NCBI RefSeq assembly: GCF_022846655.1
Contig: NZ_AP025667.1
Coordinates: forward strand, 1,215,001-1,279,000
Length of the DNA stretch: 64,000 bases
From: Streptomyces seoulensis
GTDB taxonomy: Bacteria; Actinomycetota; Actinomycetes; Streptomycetales; Streptomycetaceae
Direction of reading: 5' to 3'
Shown one piece after another: positions 17,320 to 26,900 of this stretch. Made by a program: the position numbers and the translations under genes. The notes under the pieces were generated by a model, which was not told the origin of the DNA, ran no database searches, and saw only the letters and a program-made list of their open reading frames with translations. Positions within the stretch are counted from its first letter, which is position 1; every line of letters begins with the position of its first letter.

Positions 17320-18261
17320 GTGAGCGGCGCTCCGCAGGACGTGGCCCGGCGGCTGCGGGAGGGGATGGCGCGGGGCGTGCTCTCCTTCCCGCTCACCGCC
17401 TTCCACGAGGACGGCACCCTCGACCCCGACGGCTGCCGCGCCCATGTGGCCGACCGGCTCGCCGCCGGCCCCGGCGCCCTCTTCCCCGCCTGCGGCACCG
17501 GGGAGTTCTTCTCCCTGGACGAGGACGAGTACCGCCAGGTCGTCACCATCGCCGTCGAAGAGGCGGCCGGGCGCGTCCCCGTGGTCGCCGGGGCCGGCTA
17601 CGGCTGGGCCCAGGCGGCCCGCTTCGCCCGCATCGCCGAGGAGGCCGGGGCCGACGCCCTGCTGGTGCTGCCGCACTACCTCGTCGCCGCCCCGCAGGAC
17701 GGGCTCGTCGCCCAGCTCGAACACCTCGCCGCCCGCACCCGGCTCCCGCTCATCGCCTACCAGCGCGACCAAGTCGCCTACACGGTGGACTCGTTGCGGC
17801 GGATCGCCGGCATCCCGAACGTCATCGGGCTCAAGGACGGCCACAGCGACCTCGACCGGCTCCAGCGCCTCACCCTCGCCGCCCCCGAGGACTTCCTCTT
17901 CTTCAACGGCGCCGCCACCGCCGAGGTCCAGGCCCGCGCCTACACCGCCGTCGGCGTACCGGCCTACTCCTCCGCCGTGCACGCCTTCGCCCCCGAGATC
18001 GCCGGAGCCTTCCGCACCGCCCTGCGCGCCGGGGACGACGACACGGCCGACCGGCTGCTGCGCGGCTTCTACGTCCCCTTCGTCGAACTCCGCGACCGGA
18101 CACCCGGATACGCCGTCTCCCTGGTCAAGGCCGCCGCCCGGCTCAGGGGGGCGCGCGTCGGACCCGTACGGGCACCCCTGACGGACCCCGGTGCCGCCGA
18201 CCTCGCCGCGCTGAAGGACCTCCTCGCCACCGGACTCGGTCTCGTGGGAGCCGCCCTGTGA
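17320..18261 (+). CDS. kdgD: 5-dehydro-4-deoxyglucarate dehydratase
   Basis: This 313-residue member of the dihydrodipicolinate synthase superfamily converts 5-keto-4-deoxyglucarate to 2-oxoglutarate semialdehyde with loss of water and CO2. Visible features are FPLTAFHEDGTLD at the start, the PACGTGEFFSLDEDEY nucleotide-barrel motif specific to this branch, a Tyr in LIAYQRD, and the Schiff-base lysine in IGLKDGHSD. AGGAG at 17306-17310 lies nine bases before GTG 17320. It overlaps gudD by GTGA, and both act in the same glucarate pathway. Confidence 0.9.
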   Translation: MSGAPQDVARRLREGMARGVLSFPLTAFHEDGTLDPDGCRAHVADRLAAGPGALFPACGTGEFFSLDEDEYRQVVTIAVEEAAGRVPVVAGAGYGWAQAARFARIAEEAGADALLVLPHYLVAAPQDGLVAQLEHLAARTRLPLIAYQRDQVAYTVDSLRRIAGIPNVIGLKDGHSDLDRLQRLTLAAPEDFLFFNGAATAEVQARAYTAVGVPAYSSAVHAFAPEIAGAFRTALRAGDDDTADRLLRGFYVPFVELRDRTPGYAVSLVKAAARLRGARVGPVRAPLTDPGAADLAALKDLLATGLGLVGAAL

Positions 18262-19547
18262 CCCCGGACCTGACCGTCACCGAGGTCCGGCTGACCCCGG
18301 TCCTGGTGGCCGACCCGCCGCTGCTCAACACGCAGGGCGTGCACCAGCCGTACACGCCCCGGCTGATCGTGGAAGTGGTCACGGCGGGCGGTGCCACCGG
18401 GCTCGGGGAGACGTACGGCGACACCAGGTACCTGGAGCTGGCCCGGCCGCTGGCCGCCCGGCTCACCGGACGGTCGGTCACGGATGTGAACGCGCTGTTC
18501 GCCCTCGACCTCGCGGTGGACGAGAGCCGGGTCCAAGGTGGCGTCGACGCGGGCGGGCTGCGCGGGGTGCAGAGCGCCGACAAGCTCCGGCTGTCCGTGC
18601 TCTCCGCCTTCGAGGTCGCCTGCCTGGACGCCCAGGGGCGGGCGCTCGGACTCCCCGTGCACGCGCTGCTCGGCGGGAAGCTGCGGGACTCCGTCGAGTA
18701 CAGCGCCTACCTCTTCTACAAGTGGGCCGCCCACCCCGACACGGTCGCCGCCGAGCCGGACGAGTGGGGTGCCGCGCTCGACCCGGCCGGGGTGGTCGCC
18801 CAGGCCCGCGCGCTGAGTGAGCGGCACGGCTTCACCTCCTTCAAGCTCAAGGGCGGGGTCTTCCCGCCGGAGGAGGAGGTCGCGGCCGTGCACGCGCTCG
18901 CCGAGGCGTTCCCCGGCCGGCCGCTGCGGCTCGACCCCAACGGCGCCTGGTCCGTGCCGGCCGCGCTGAAGGTGGCCGGGGAACTCGCCGGCCTGCTGGA
19001 GTACCTGGAGGACCCGGTGCTGGGCACCGACGCCATGGCCGAGGTGGCCGCGCGGACCGGGGTGCCGCTCGCCACCAACATGTGCGTGACCACCTTCGGG
19101 GAGATCAAGGACGCGTTCACCAGGGACGCCGTGCAGGTGGTGCTCTCCGACCACCACTACTGGGGCGGGCTGCGCAACACCCGGCACCTCGCCGCGATCT
19201 GCGCCGCCTTCGGGGTCGGGGTGTCCATGCACTCCAACACCCACCTCGGCATCAGCCTCGCCGCGATGACCCAGGTCGCGGCCACCGTGCCGAACCTCCA
19301 CCACGCCTGCGACTCCCACTACCCCTGGCAGAGCGAGGACGTCCTCACCGAGCGCGTGCCCTTCACCGCCGGCCACGTCACCGTCTCCGACCGCCCCGGC
19401 CTGGGCGTCGACCTCGACCGCGACGCCCTCGCCCGGCTGCACCGGCGCTGGGCGGAGGACGACGGGGCCCTGCGCGACCGGGACGACGCACGGGCGATGC
19501 GCTCCGCGGACCCCGCCTGGCGGACCCCGGTGATGCCCCGCTGGTGA
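18258..19547 (+). CDS. gudD: Glucarate dehydratase (enolase superfamily)
   Basis: The 429-residue protein has the enolase-superfamily capping and barrel domains. Specific motifs include LNTQGVHQPY near the N-terminus, the KxK base motif in FKLKGGVFPP, metal ligands in RLDPNGAW and YLEDPV, NMCVT, and the DHHYWGG segment carrying the partner base. The enzyme dehydrates D-glucarate (and L-idarate) to 5-keto-4-deoxyglucarate, the substrate of the upstream KdgD. The GTG start overlaps the kdgD stop. Confidence 0.92.
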   Translation: MTPDLTVTEVRLTPVLVADPPLLNTQGVHQPYTPRLIVEVVTAGGATGLGETYGDTRYLELARPLAARLTGRSVTDVNALFALDLAVDESRVQGGVDAGGLRGVQSADKLRLSVLSAFEVACLDAQGRALGLPVHALLGGKLRDSVEYSAYLFYKWAAHPDTVAAEPDEWGAALDPAGVVAQARALSERHGFTSFKLKGGVFPPEEEVAAVHALAEAFPGRPLRLDPNGAWSVPAALKVAGELAGLLEYLEDPVLGTDAMAEVAARTGVPLATNMCVTTFGEIKDAFTRDAVQVVLSDHHYWGGLRNTRHLAAICAAFGVGVSMHSNTHLGISLAAMTQVAATVPNLHHACDSHYPWQSEDVLTERVPFTAGHVTVSDRPGLGVDLDRDALARLHRRWAEDDGALRDRDDARAMRSADPAWRTPVMPRW

Positions 19548-19666
19548 CCCCGCGCGCTCCCGCGAGCCCCCCGCGACCGACGGATTCCGGCCGCCGAACC
19601 CTCGGTCACCCGCCGGTGGGTGGTGCACACTGGCCAGATCCGTACCACGTCAGGGAGCCCGCACTG

Positions 19667-20818
19667 ATGCCGTCTCACGCGATCGCAGGAGAGGAAACCG
19701 GAGGCGACCCGGAGCACCTCACGCAGACAGCGCGCCACCAGGCCCAGGTCGACCCGCTGGCCGCCCTGCGCGCCCCCGGAGACCCGCCCTGGGACGTCTA
19801 TCTGACCGGCCCCGTCTTCCTCGACATCGTCTTCACCGGCCTGGACTCCGCACCCGTGCGCGGCACCGAGTCCTGGGCGCGCGGGATGGGCTCCAGCCCC
19901 GGCGGCGTCGCCAACATGGCCGCCGCCCTGGCCCGCCTCGGCCTGCGCACCTCCCTCGCGGCGGCCTTCGGGGACGACCACTACGGGGAGTACTGCTGGG
20001 ACGCGCTGGCCCAGGGCGAGGGCATCGACCTCACCCCCTCGCGCACGGTGCCCGGCTGGCACTCCCCGGTCACCGTCTCCATGGCGTACGAGGGCGAGCG
20101 CACGATGATCTCCCACGGGCACGAGCCGCCCCCGGAGGAACTCGCGCCCGACTGCCCGCCGCCCGCCCGTGCCGCCGTCGCCTCCCTCACCCCTGGCCGG
20201 CGCGCCCCCTGGATCGCCCAGGCGGCCCGTGAGGGCACCCGGATCTTCGCCGACGTCGGCTGGGACGACACCGGTGCCTGGGACCTGGCCGGACTCGCCG
20301 ACCTGGAGCACTGCGAGGCGTTCCTGCCCAACGCGGAGGAGGCGATGCGGTACACCGGCTCGACCTGTCCCAAGGCGGCCGCGCACGCCCTCACCGAGCA
20401 TGTGCCGGTCGCGGTCGTCACCCTCGGCGCGGAGGGCGCCTACGCGGTGGACCGGCGCACCGGCGAGACCGCCGAGGTGCCCGCCATCGCGGTGGAGGCC
20501 CTGGACCCGACCGGCGCCGGGGACGTCTTCGTGGCCGGCTTCGTCACCGGCACCCTCGCCGGCTGGCCGCTCGCCGACCGCCTCGCCCTCGCCGGGCTCA
20601 CCGCCGCCCTCTCCGTCCAGGAGTTCGGCGGCTCCCTCTCCGCCCCCGGCTGGTCGGAGATCGGTGCCTGGTGGCGCAGGGTCCAGTCCCTGGAGACCCA
20701 GAACCCCGCCGCCCTGCGCCGCTACGCCTTCCTCGACACCCTCGTCCCCGCCCGCCTGGACCGCCCCTGGCCCCTGCGCCGAGCCGTCCCCACCATCGGC
20801 TTCGGCCGCAGCGCGTGA
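19667..20818 (+). CDS. PfkB-family carbohydrate kinase
   Basis: The 383-residue kinase has the two PfkB signatures: GGVANMAAALARLG near residue 80 and DPTGAGDVFVAGF near 280, the latter with the catalytic Asp and anion hole. It lacks signal or membrane segments. Its sugar substrate is unknown; the neighbouring glucarate route as known does not need a kinase. CAGGGAG lies nine bases before the ATG at 19667. The 119-base gap after gudD suggests its own promoter. A roughly 30-residue N-terminal extension precedes the fold. Confidence 0.88.
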   Translation: MPSHAIAGEETGGDPEHLTQTARHQAQVDPLAALRAPGDPPWDVYLTGPVFLDIVFTGLDSAPVRGTESWARGMGSSPGGVANMAAALARLGLRTSLAAAFGDDHYGEYCWDALAQGEGIDLTPSRTVPGWHSPVTVSMAYEGERTMISHGHEPPPEELAPDCPPPARAAVASLTPGRRAPWIAQAAREGTRIFADVGWDDTGAWDLAGLADLEHCEAFLPNAEEAMRYTGSTCPKAAAHALTEHVPVAVVTLGAEGAYAVDRRTGETAEVPAIAVEALDPTGAGDVFVAGFVTGTLAGWPLADRLALAGLTAALSVQEFGGSLSAPGWSEIGAWWRRVQSLETQNPAALRRYAFLDTLVPARLDRPWPLRRAVPTIGFGRSA

Positions 20819-21070
20819 ACGTGCCTCCGGCGGATCGACGGTCAGCTCCCGGTCCGCGGTCGGTCCCCGGCCTGCGGAGGCCGCGCTTGACGTCATCCTG
20901 GCGCCGGCCCGGGGGGAGGCGGCCTCCGCGTCCCACACGCCACCCCCACCCCCCTTGTGGGGGAAAACCACTGCGGGGTTGACGGCGCCCCGGCGTACTC
21001 TGGACGTGCGAGGCCGCCGTAAGGGGGGCGGCCGGGACGAGGAGGATACGCAGGCCATCAGCGCCGGCCC

Positions 21071-22150
21071 ATGACTCAGACACCGACAGCTCACACCTCC
21101 GCACAGGACCGGACGAGAGCAGAGATCAGCGTTCCGGCACAGCACCCCATGGTGACCGTGCTGGGCTCGGGCGACTCCCTCCTGCGCGTGATCGAGAAGG
21201 CATTCCCGGCGGCCGACATCCACGTCCGGGGCAACGAGATCAGCGCGGTCGGTGACCCGGCGGAAGTCGCCCTGATCCAGCGCGTGTTCGACGAGATGAT
21301 GCTGGTGCTCCGCACCGGTCAGCCGATGACGGAGGACGCAGTGGAACGCTCGATCGCCATGCTCAAGGCGAGCGACAACGGGACGAGCGACGGTCCCGAG
21401 ACCCCGGCCGAGGTCCTGACGCAGAACATCCTGTCCTCGCGCGGCCGCACGATCCGCCCGAAGACCCTGAACCAGAAGCGCTACGTCGACGCGATCGACA
21501 AGCACACCATCGTCTTCGGCATCGGCCCCGCCGGCACCGGCAAGACCTACCTGGCCATGGCGAAGGCCGTACAGGCGCTCCAGTCCAAGCAGGTCAACCG
21601 CATCATCCTGACCCGCCCCGCGGTCGAGGCCGGCGAACGCCTCGGCTTCCTCCCGGGCACCCTGTACGAGAAGATCGACCCGTACCTGCGCCCGCTCTAC
21701 GACGCCCTGCACGACATGCTCGACCCCGACTCGATCCCGCGTCTGATGGCGGCGGGCACGATCGAGGTCGCCCCGCTGGCGTACATGCGCGGCCGGACCC
21801 TGAACGACGCCTTCATCATCCTGGACGAGGCCCAGAACACGAGCCCCGAGCAGATGAAGATGTTCCTCACCCGGCTCGGCTTCGACTCGAAGATCGTCAT
21901 CACCGGTGACGTGACCCAGGTCGACCTGCCCGGCGGCACCAAGAGCGGTCTGCGGCAGGTGCAGGACATCCTGGAGGGCGTCGAGGACGTCCACTTCTCC
22001 CGGCTCTCGTCCCAGGACGTCGTCCGGCACAAGCTGGTGGGCCGTATCGTCGACGCGTACGAGAAGTACGACAGCCACCAAGGCACGGAGAGCGGCGCCC
22101 ACCAGGGGGGCCGGGGCAGGACCGGCGCCAAGGGCTCCAAGGGGAAGTAG
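21071..22150 (+). CDS. PhoH family ATPase
   Basis: The 359-residue protein has an N-terminal small nucleic-acid-binding-like domain and a PhoH NTPase domain with Walker A GPAGTGKT at residues 152-159 and Walker B LDEAQN near 250, followed by [10 protein letters not shown]. PhoH-like proteins are thought to work in RNA metabolism, and they are usually followed by ybeY, as here (12 bases away). The C-terminus is a basic, Gly/Lys-rich tail. The preceding 252 bases contain GC-rich repeats but no promoter I trust. Confidence 0.92.
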   Translation: MTQTPTAHTSAQDRTRAEISVPAQHPMVTVLGSGDSLLRVIEKAFPAADIHVRGNEISAVGDPAEVALIQRVFDEMMLVLRTGQPMTEDAVERSIAMLKASDNGTSDGPETPAEVLTQNILSSRGRTIRPKTLNQKRYVDAIDKHTIVFGIGPAGTGKTYLAMAKAVQALQSKQVNRIILTRPAVEAGERLGFLPGTLYEKIDPYLRPLYDALHDMLDPDSIPRLMAAGTIEVAPLAYMRGRTLNDAFIILDEAQNTSPEQMKMFLTRLGFDSKIVITGDVTQVDLPGGTKSGLRQVQDILEGVEDVHFSRLSSQDVVRHKLVGRIVDAYEKYDSHQGTESGAHQGGRGRTGAKGSKGK

Positions 22151-22162
22151 ACCAGCACGACC

Positions 22163-22660
22163 ATGTCGATCGACGTCAACAACGAATCCGGCACCGAGGT
22201 GGACGAGCAGGCGGTCCTCGACATCGCCCGCTACGCGCTCGCGCGGATGCGCATCCACCCGCTCTCCGAACTCTCGGTGATCGTCGTGGACGCCGACGCC
22301 ATGGAGCAACTGCACATCCAGTGGATGGACCTGCCCGGCCCCACGGACGTCATGTCGTTCCCGATGGACGAGCTGCGCCCGCCGGGCAAGGACGACGAGG
22401 AGCCCCCGCAGGGCCTTCTCGGCGACATCGTCCTGTGCCCGGAGGTCGCGGCGAAGCAGGGCGAGGACGCGCCGACCAAGCACTCCATGGACGAGGAGCT
22501 GCAGTTGCTCACCGTCCACGGTGTGCTGCACCTCCTCGGCTACGACCACGAGGAGCCGGACGAGAAGGCCGAGATGTTCGGCCTCCAGGCCGCCATCGTC
22601 GACGGCTGGCGGGCCGAGCGCGGGCTGACCGGGCCGTCCCCGGCGCCGACCGTCTCGTAA
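22163..22660 (+). CDS. ybeY: Endoribonuclease YbeY (rRNA maturation factor)
   Basis: The 165-residue protein has the zinc motif H-x3-H-x5-H (His119, His123, His129 in [11 protein letters not shown]) and the DVMSFPMDE segment of the family. YbeY takes part in 16S rRNA 3'-end maturation and ribosome quality control. It is second in the phoH-ybeY-CBS-protein-YjbR gene string, with spacing of 12 and 9 bases to its neighbours. Confidence 0.95.
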   Translation: MSIDVNNESGTEVDEQAVLDIARYALARMRIHPLSELSVIVVDADAMEQLHIQWMDLPGPTDVMSFPMDELRPPGKDDEEPPQGLLGDIVLCPEVAAKQGEDAPTKHSMDEELQLLTVHGVLHLLGYDHEEPDEKAEMFGLQAAIVDGWRAERGLTGPSPAPTVS

Positions 22661-22669
22661 GCGGGTCGC

Positions 22670-23968
22670 ATGAGTCCGCAGATCGTGATCGGCGCGGTCG
22701 CGCTGATCGTCGTGGCCTGGCTCGCCGCCTGCGCGGAGGCGGGCCTCGCCCGTGTCTCCAGCTTCCGGGCCGAGGAGGCCGTCAAGTCCGGGCGGCGCGG
22801 CAGCGCCAAGCTGGCGCAGATCGCCGCCGACCCCACCCGCTATCTCAACGTGGCGCTGCTGCTCCGCGTCGCCTGCGAGATGGCCGCCGCCGCCCTGGTC
22901 ACCTACGGCTGCCTGCGCGCCTTCGACGCCACCTGGCAGGCCCTGCTGGTCGCCATCGCCGTGATGGTGCTGGTGTCGTACGTCGCCGTCGGCGTCTCGC
23001 CGCGCACCATCGGCCGCCAGCACCCGCTCAGCACCGCCACCGCGGCCGCCTACGTGCTGCTGCCGCTGGCCCGTGTGATGGGCCCGGTGCCCTCGCTGCT
23101 GATCCTCATCGGCAACGCGCTCACCCCCGGCAAGGGCTTCCGGCGCGGCCCCTTCGCCTCCGAGGCGGAGCTGCGCGCCATGGTCGACCTCGCCGAGCAG
23201 GAGTCGCTCATCGAGGACGACGAGCGCCGCATGGTGCACTCCGTCTTCGAGCTGGGCGACACCCTGGTCCGCGAGGTGATGGTGCCGCGCACCGACCTGG
23301 TGGTCATCGAGCGGTACAAGACCATCCGGCAGGCCCTCACCCTCGCCCTGCGCTCCGGGTTCTCCCGCATCCCCGTCACCGGGGAGAGCGAGGACGACAT
23401 CGTCGGCATCGTGTATCTGAAGGACCTGGTCCGCAAGACGCACATCAACCGCGACGCCGAGAACGACCTGGTCTCCACCGCGATGCGCCCCGCCGTCTTC
23501 GTCCCCGACACCAAGAACGCGGGCGACCTGCTGCGCGAGATGCAGAAGGAACGCAACCACGTCGCCGTCGTCATCGACGAGTACGGCGGCACGGCCGGGA
23601 TCGTCACCATCGAGGACATCCTGGAGGAGATCGTCGGCGAGATCACCGACGAGTACGACCGTGAACTCCCGCCCGTGGAGGACCTCGGCGAGGGCCGCCA
23701 CCGGGTCACCGCCCGCCTGGACATCACCGATCTCGGCGAGCTGTACGGGCTGGAGGAGTACGACGACGAGGACGTGGAAACCGTAGGCGGACTGCTCGCC
23801 AAGGCGCTGGGCCGCGTGCCCATCGCCGGGGCGAGTGCCGAGGTCGAACTGCCCGACGAGCGACGGCTGAAGCTGACCGCCGAGGCCGCCGCCGGACGCC
23901 GGAACAAGATCGTGACGGTACTGGTCGAGCCCGCCGGGGTCCCGGCGCGGGAGGAGAGCACGGAATGA
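22670..23968 (+). CDS. Hemolysin-type membrane protein (CNNM, CBS pair, CorC_HlyC)
   Basis: The 432-residue protein has a DUF21/CNNM membrane domain with about four helices (IGAVALIVVAWLAACAEAG first), two CBS domains near residues 200-320, and a C-terminal CorC_HlyC domain (GRVPIAG...). Relatives are implicated in Mg2+ or Co2+ homeostasis. The name hemolysin is historical. It overlaps the next gene by ATGA, indicating translational coupling. Confidence 0.92.
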   Translation: MSPQIVIGAVALIVVAWLAACAEAGLARVSSFRAEEAVKSGRRGSAKLAQIAADPTRYLNVALLLRVACEMAAAALVTYGCLRAFDATWQALLVAIAVMVLVSYVAVGVSPRTIGRQHPLSTATAAAYVLLPLARVMGPVPSLLILIGNALTPGKGFRRGPFASEAELRAMVDLAEQESLIEDDERRMVHSVFELGDTLVREVMVPRTDLVVIERYKTIRQALTLALRSGFSRIPVTGESEDDIVGIVYLKDLVRKTHINRDAENDLVSTAMRPAVFVPDTKNAGDLLREMQKERNHVAVVIDEYGGTAGIVTIEDILEEIVGEITDEYDRELPPVEDLGEGRHRVTARLDITDLGELYGLEEYDDEDVETVGGLLAKALGRVPIAGASAEVELPDERRLKLTAEAAAGRRNKIVTVLVEPAGVPAREESTE

Positions 23969-24324
23969 AGCCCCAGGAGCTGCGCGCCCTCTGCCTGTCC
24001 TTCAACGCGGTGGAGGAGGACTTCCCCTTCAACCCGGAGACCTCGGTCTTCAAGGTGCTGGGCAAGATGTTCGCCCTCGCGGCACTGGACGCGCGGCCCC
24101 TGACGGTCAACCTCAAGTGCGACCCGGAGGACGCCCAGCGGCTCCGGGCCGACCACGAGGGCCTGATCGTCCCCGGCTACCACATGAACAAGCGGCACTG
24201 GAACACCGTGACGGTGGACTCCACGCTGTCCGACGGCCTGGTCGAGGAACTGGTCGAGGACTCCTACGACCTGGTCGTCGCGGGCCTGCCCAGGGCGGAG
24301 CGGCTCCGGCTCGACCGCCCCTGA
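23965..24324 (+). CDS. MmcQ/YjbR family protein
   Basis: The 119-residue protein has the family pattern ALCLSFNAVEEDFPF at the start, FKVLGKMFAL and LKCDPEDAQRLR in the middle, and HMNKRHWNTV followed by a C-terminal helix with SYDLVVAGLP. The CyaY-like fold has been proposed to bind DNA, but function is not established. It is translationally coupled to the CBS membrane protein. Confidence 0.9.
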   Translation: MKPQELRALCLSFNAVEEDFPFNPETSVFKVLGKMFALAALDARPLTVNLKCDPEDAQRLRADHEGLIVPGYHMNKRHWNTVTVDSTLSDGLVEELVEDSYDLVVAGLPRAERLRLDRP

Positions 24325-24368
24325 AAACCCTTACGGGACCGCGGTGACCCCGTGTCAGAATCCGCCGC

Positions 24369-25388
24369 ATGACCCTTCGGTACCCGCGCCCCCTGCGCCC
24401 CGGCGACCGCATCGCGGTCACCTCGCCCTCCAGCGGGGTGCCCGACGCCCTGCGCGGCCGGCTCGACGTGGCCGTGGGCGATCTGAAGGCGCGTGGGTAC
24501 GAGGTGACCGTCGGCCGGTGCATGGACGGCTCGGGCCACCTCAGCGCCCCGGCCGCCGAGCGCGCCGCCGAACTCACCGAGATGCTCACCGACCCCGGCA
24601 TCCGGGCCGTGGTGCCCCCGTGGGGCGGGGAGACGGGCATCGACCTGCTGCCGCTGCTGGACTTCGCGGAGATCGGCCGGGCCGAACCCACCTGGGTCGT
24701 CGGCTACTCCGACCTCTCGACCCTGCTCGCCCCGCTGACCCTGCTCTCCGGCGTCGCCACCGTGCACGGCAACAACCTCATGGACACCCCCTACGGGACA
24801 CCCGAGGGCCTGCTGTCCTGGCTGGACGTGGTCGAGGCGCCGCAGGGGGAGCCGTTCACCCAGACCCCGCCCGGCCGGTACCGCTCGGCCGGCTGGGACG
24901 ACTTCGCCGGGCACCCCGAGGTCCGCGACCCGAGGCTGGACACCGAGGGCACGTGGACCCGGCTGGACGGCACCGGGGACGTGGACGTCACCGGGCGGCT
25001 GATCGGCGGCTGCACCGAGATCCTGGCCCCCCTCGCAGGGACGCCGTACCTGGACACCGCCGCCCTCGCCCCCGGTGAGCCGCTGCTCGTCTACGTGGAA
25101 GCCTGCGAGGACAGCGCGTTCACCATCTGCCGGAACCTGCACGGCATGCGGCTCGCCGGGTTCTTCGACCGGGCCGCCGCGATCCTCGTCGGCCGTACCA
25201 AGGCCCCCGACAGCCGGACCCTGACCCAGCACGAGGCGGTGCTCGACGCGCTCGGGCCGCTCGGCGTGCCGATCGTCGCCGACGTCGAGTGCGGGCATGT
25301 CGCCCCGTATCTGCCGCTGGTCAACGGCGCGCGCGGCCGCGTGGAGCACACGGCCGCGCGCAGCGCGATCACCCAGACCCTGGACTGA
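24369..25388 (+). CDS. LD-carboxypeptidase, S66 family (MccF-like)
   Basis: The 339-residue protein has the S66 fold: RPGDRIAVTSPSSG at the start, PPWGGETGIDLL, the nucleophile serine in VVGYSDLST, the catalytic glutamate in VYVEACEDS, and the histidine in ECGHVAPYLPL. Members are either murein LD-carboxypeptidases or MccF-type peptidases that inactivate microcin C-like nucleotide antibiotics. The EACED loop and the HGNNLMD segment resemble the MccF branch more than LdcA. There is no signal peptide, so it acts in the cytosol. Confidence 0.87.
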   Translation: MTLRYPRPLRPGDRIAVTSPSSGVPDALRGRLDVAVGDLKARGYEVTVGRCMDGSGHLSAPAAERAAELTEMLTDPGIRAVVPPWGGETGIDLLPLLDFAEIGRAEPTWVVGYSDLSTLLAPLTLLSGVATVHGNNLMDTPYGTPEGLLSWLDVVEAPQGEPFTQTPPGRYRSAGWDDFAGHPEVRDPRLDTEGTWTRLDGTGDVDVTGRLIGGCTEILAPLAGTPYLDTAALAPGEPLLVYVEACEDSAFTICRNLHGMRLAGFFDRAAAILVGRTKAPDSRTLTQHEAVLDALGPLGVPIVADVECGHVAPYLPLVNGARGRVEHTAARSAITQTLD

Positions 25389-25390
25389 GG

Positions 25391-26806
25391 TCACGCCCGC
25401 GCGGTGCGCAGCCCGAGGGCGATCAGGGCGGCCGCGCCGAGCACGAGCACCGCGTCCAGCGCGATCACCGTGTGGACACCGGCCAGCAGGTCGCCGGAGG
25501 TGGTGGCCAGTACGCCCAGCAGGGGCACGCCGACCGTGAGGCCGACCTGCTGGGTGGAGGTCACCAGCCCGGTGGCCAGACCCTGTTCACCGTCCGGCAC
25601 ACCCGAGGTGACGGTGAGGCCGTACGAGATGATCGCGCCGAGGTGGCACATGCTCGCCAGCGACACGGCCGCCGTGGCGAGCCACACCGACCAGCCCTGG
25701 GTGCTCAGCGGCAGCAGGGCGGCGACGAAGAGGCCCTGTCCGGCCAGCGAACCGACCAGCGTGCGCCGGGCGCCGAACCGGCCGATCACCCGGGGAGCGA
25801 AGACGCCCGCCACCGCCGACAGCACGCCCTGCACCCCGAAGACCAGCCCGGTCAGGAACGCCGACAGCCGCAGCACCTCCTGGAGGTACAGGGTCAGCAC
25901 GAACACCACGGTCGACATCATCGAGAACGTGACCAGCCCGCCCAGGTTGCCCCACGCCACCGTCCGGCGGCGCAGCATCGGCAGCGAGACCAGCGGCGCG
26001 GCCGTCCGGGACTCGATCACGGCGAACGCGGTCAGCAGCGCGAGCCCGGCCACCAGCGCGGCCGGCACGTCGAGTCGGCCGAAGCCCTGTTCGGCCGCGG
26101 TGGACAGGGCGTAGATCAGGGACAGCAGACCGGCGGTGACGGTGACGGCGCCGGGCACGTCCAGCCGGGGGCGTTCGGGGGTGCGGGACTCGGGCAGCAA
26201 GCCCGGTGCGAGCGGCAGCACGATCAGCGCGAACACCGCCAGCAGCGCCATCGTGGAGCGCCAGCCGAAGGTGTCGGTCAGCACGCCGCCCGCGACCATG
26301 CCGATGGTGAAGCCCAGCGACAGCAGGGTGCCGGAGATGCCGAGCGCGCGGTCGCGGGCCGGGCCCTCGGGGAAGGTGGTCGTCAGCAGGGACATGCCGG
26401 TCGGCACGATGGCCGCGGCGCCGAGTCCCTGCAGGGCGCGGCCGGTCAGGAAGGAAGCCGGGTCCCAGGCCAGGGCCGCCAGCAGCGAGGCCGCGCCGAA
26501 GAGGGCGAGACCCGAGAGGAACAGCTTGCGGCGCCCGTAGAGGTCGCCGACGCGGCCGAAGAGCAGCAGGAACCCGCCCGACGGCAGCGCGAACGCGGTG
26601 ACCGCCCACTGCAGCGCCGAGCGGCTCATGCCGAGGCCGGTGCCCAGGTCGGGCAGCGCCACGTTCAGCACCGAGAAGTCGAGGGCGACCATGAACTGGG
26701 CCGCGCACAGCACGAACAGGACGAGCCGGTCGCGCACCGACAGCCGGGCCGGGCCGACGGGAGGGGACGCGGGAGGAGTTACGGGGGCAGGGGTGTCGAT
26801 CGCCAT
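25391..26806 (-). CDS. DHA2-type MFS efflux transporter
   Basis: The 471-residue protein has about 14 membrane helices, the motif GRVGDLYGRRKLF after helix 2 and LDFSVLNVALPDLG in helix 1, typical of QacA/EmrB-type drug exporters. It is divergent from an XRE regulator 94 bases away, so it is probably its target. Its stop nearly abuts the stop of the LD-carboxypeptidase. The arrangement repeats at 53.1-55.6 kb. Confidence 0.9.
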   Translation of the reverse strand: MAIDTPAPVTPPASPPVGPARLSVRDRLVLFVLCAAQFMVALDFSVLNVALPDLGTGLGMSRSALQWAVTAFALPSGGFLLLFGRVGDLYGRRKLFLSGLALFGAASLLAALAWDPASFLTGRALQGLGAAAIVPTGMSLLTTTFPEGPARDRALGISGTLLSLGFTIGMVAGGVLTDTFGWRSTMALLAVFALIVLPLAPGLLPESRTPERPRLDVPGAVTVTAGLLSLIYALSTAAEQGFGRLDVPAALVAGLALLTAFAVIESRTAAPLVSLPMLRRRTVAWGNLGGLVTFSMMSTVVFVLTLYLQEVLRLSAFLTGLVFGVQGVLSAVAGVFAPRVIGRFGARRTLVGSLAGQGLFVAALLPLSTQGWSVWLATAAVSLASMCHLGAIISYGLTVTSGVPDGEQGLATGLVTSTQQVGLTVGVPLLGVLATTSGDLLAGVHTVIALDAVLVLGAAALIALGLRTARA

Positions 26807-26857
26807 GGCAAAGAGCTTCCAGCGACCGGAAGAAACGTGGGGAGTCGGAACTTATGG

Positions 26858-26874
26858 TGGTGGTGGCACCACCA
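26858..26874. promoter_or_regulatory. Candidate operator between divergent MFS and XRE genes
   Basis: TGGTGGTG (26858-26865), one base, CACCACCA (26867-26874) is a near-perfect palindrome in the 94-base gap between the transporter and its likely regulator. It could bind the XRE protein and control both genes. The repeat is simple in composition, so chance is possible. Confidence 0.45.
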
Positions 26875-26900
26875 GACACGGCGACGAGGGGGAGCGGGAC

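Noticed and set aside
20979..21001. TTGACG and TACTCT upstream of phoH as a promoter
   Set aside because: The spacing is only 11 bases, too short for sigma-70-type promoters.
19319..23701. Very long open frame of over 1400 codons on the minus strand
   Set aside because: It runs antisense to gudD, the kinase, phoH, ybeY and the CBS protein, all with clear motifs. Its composition is typical of shadow frames in high-GC DNA and it has no domain signature.
24369..25388. Classical periplasmic LD-carboxypeptidase LdcA
   Set aside because: The loops around the catalytic Ser and Glu look more like MccF-type enzymes, so I kept the call at family level.
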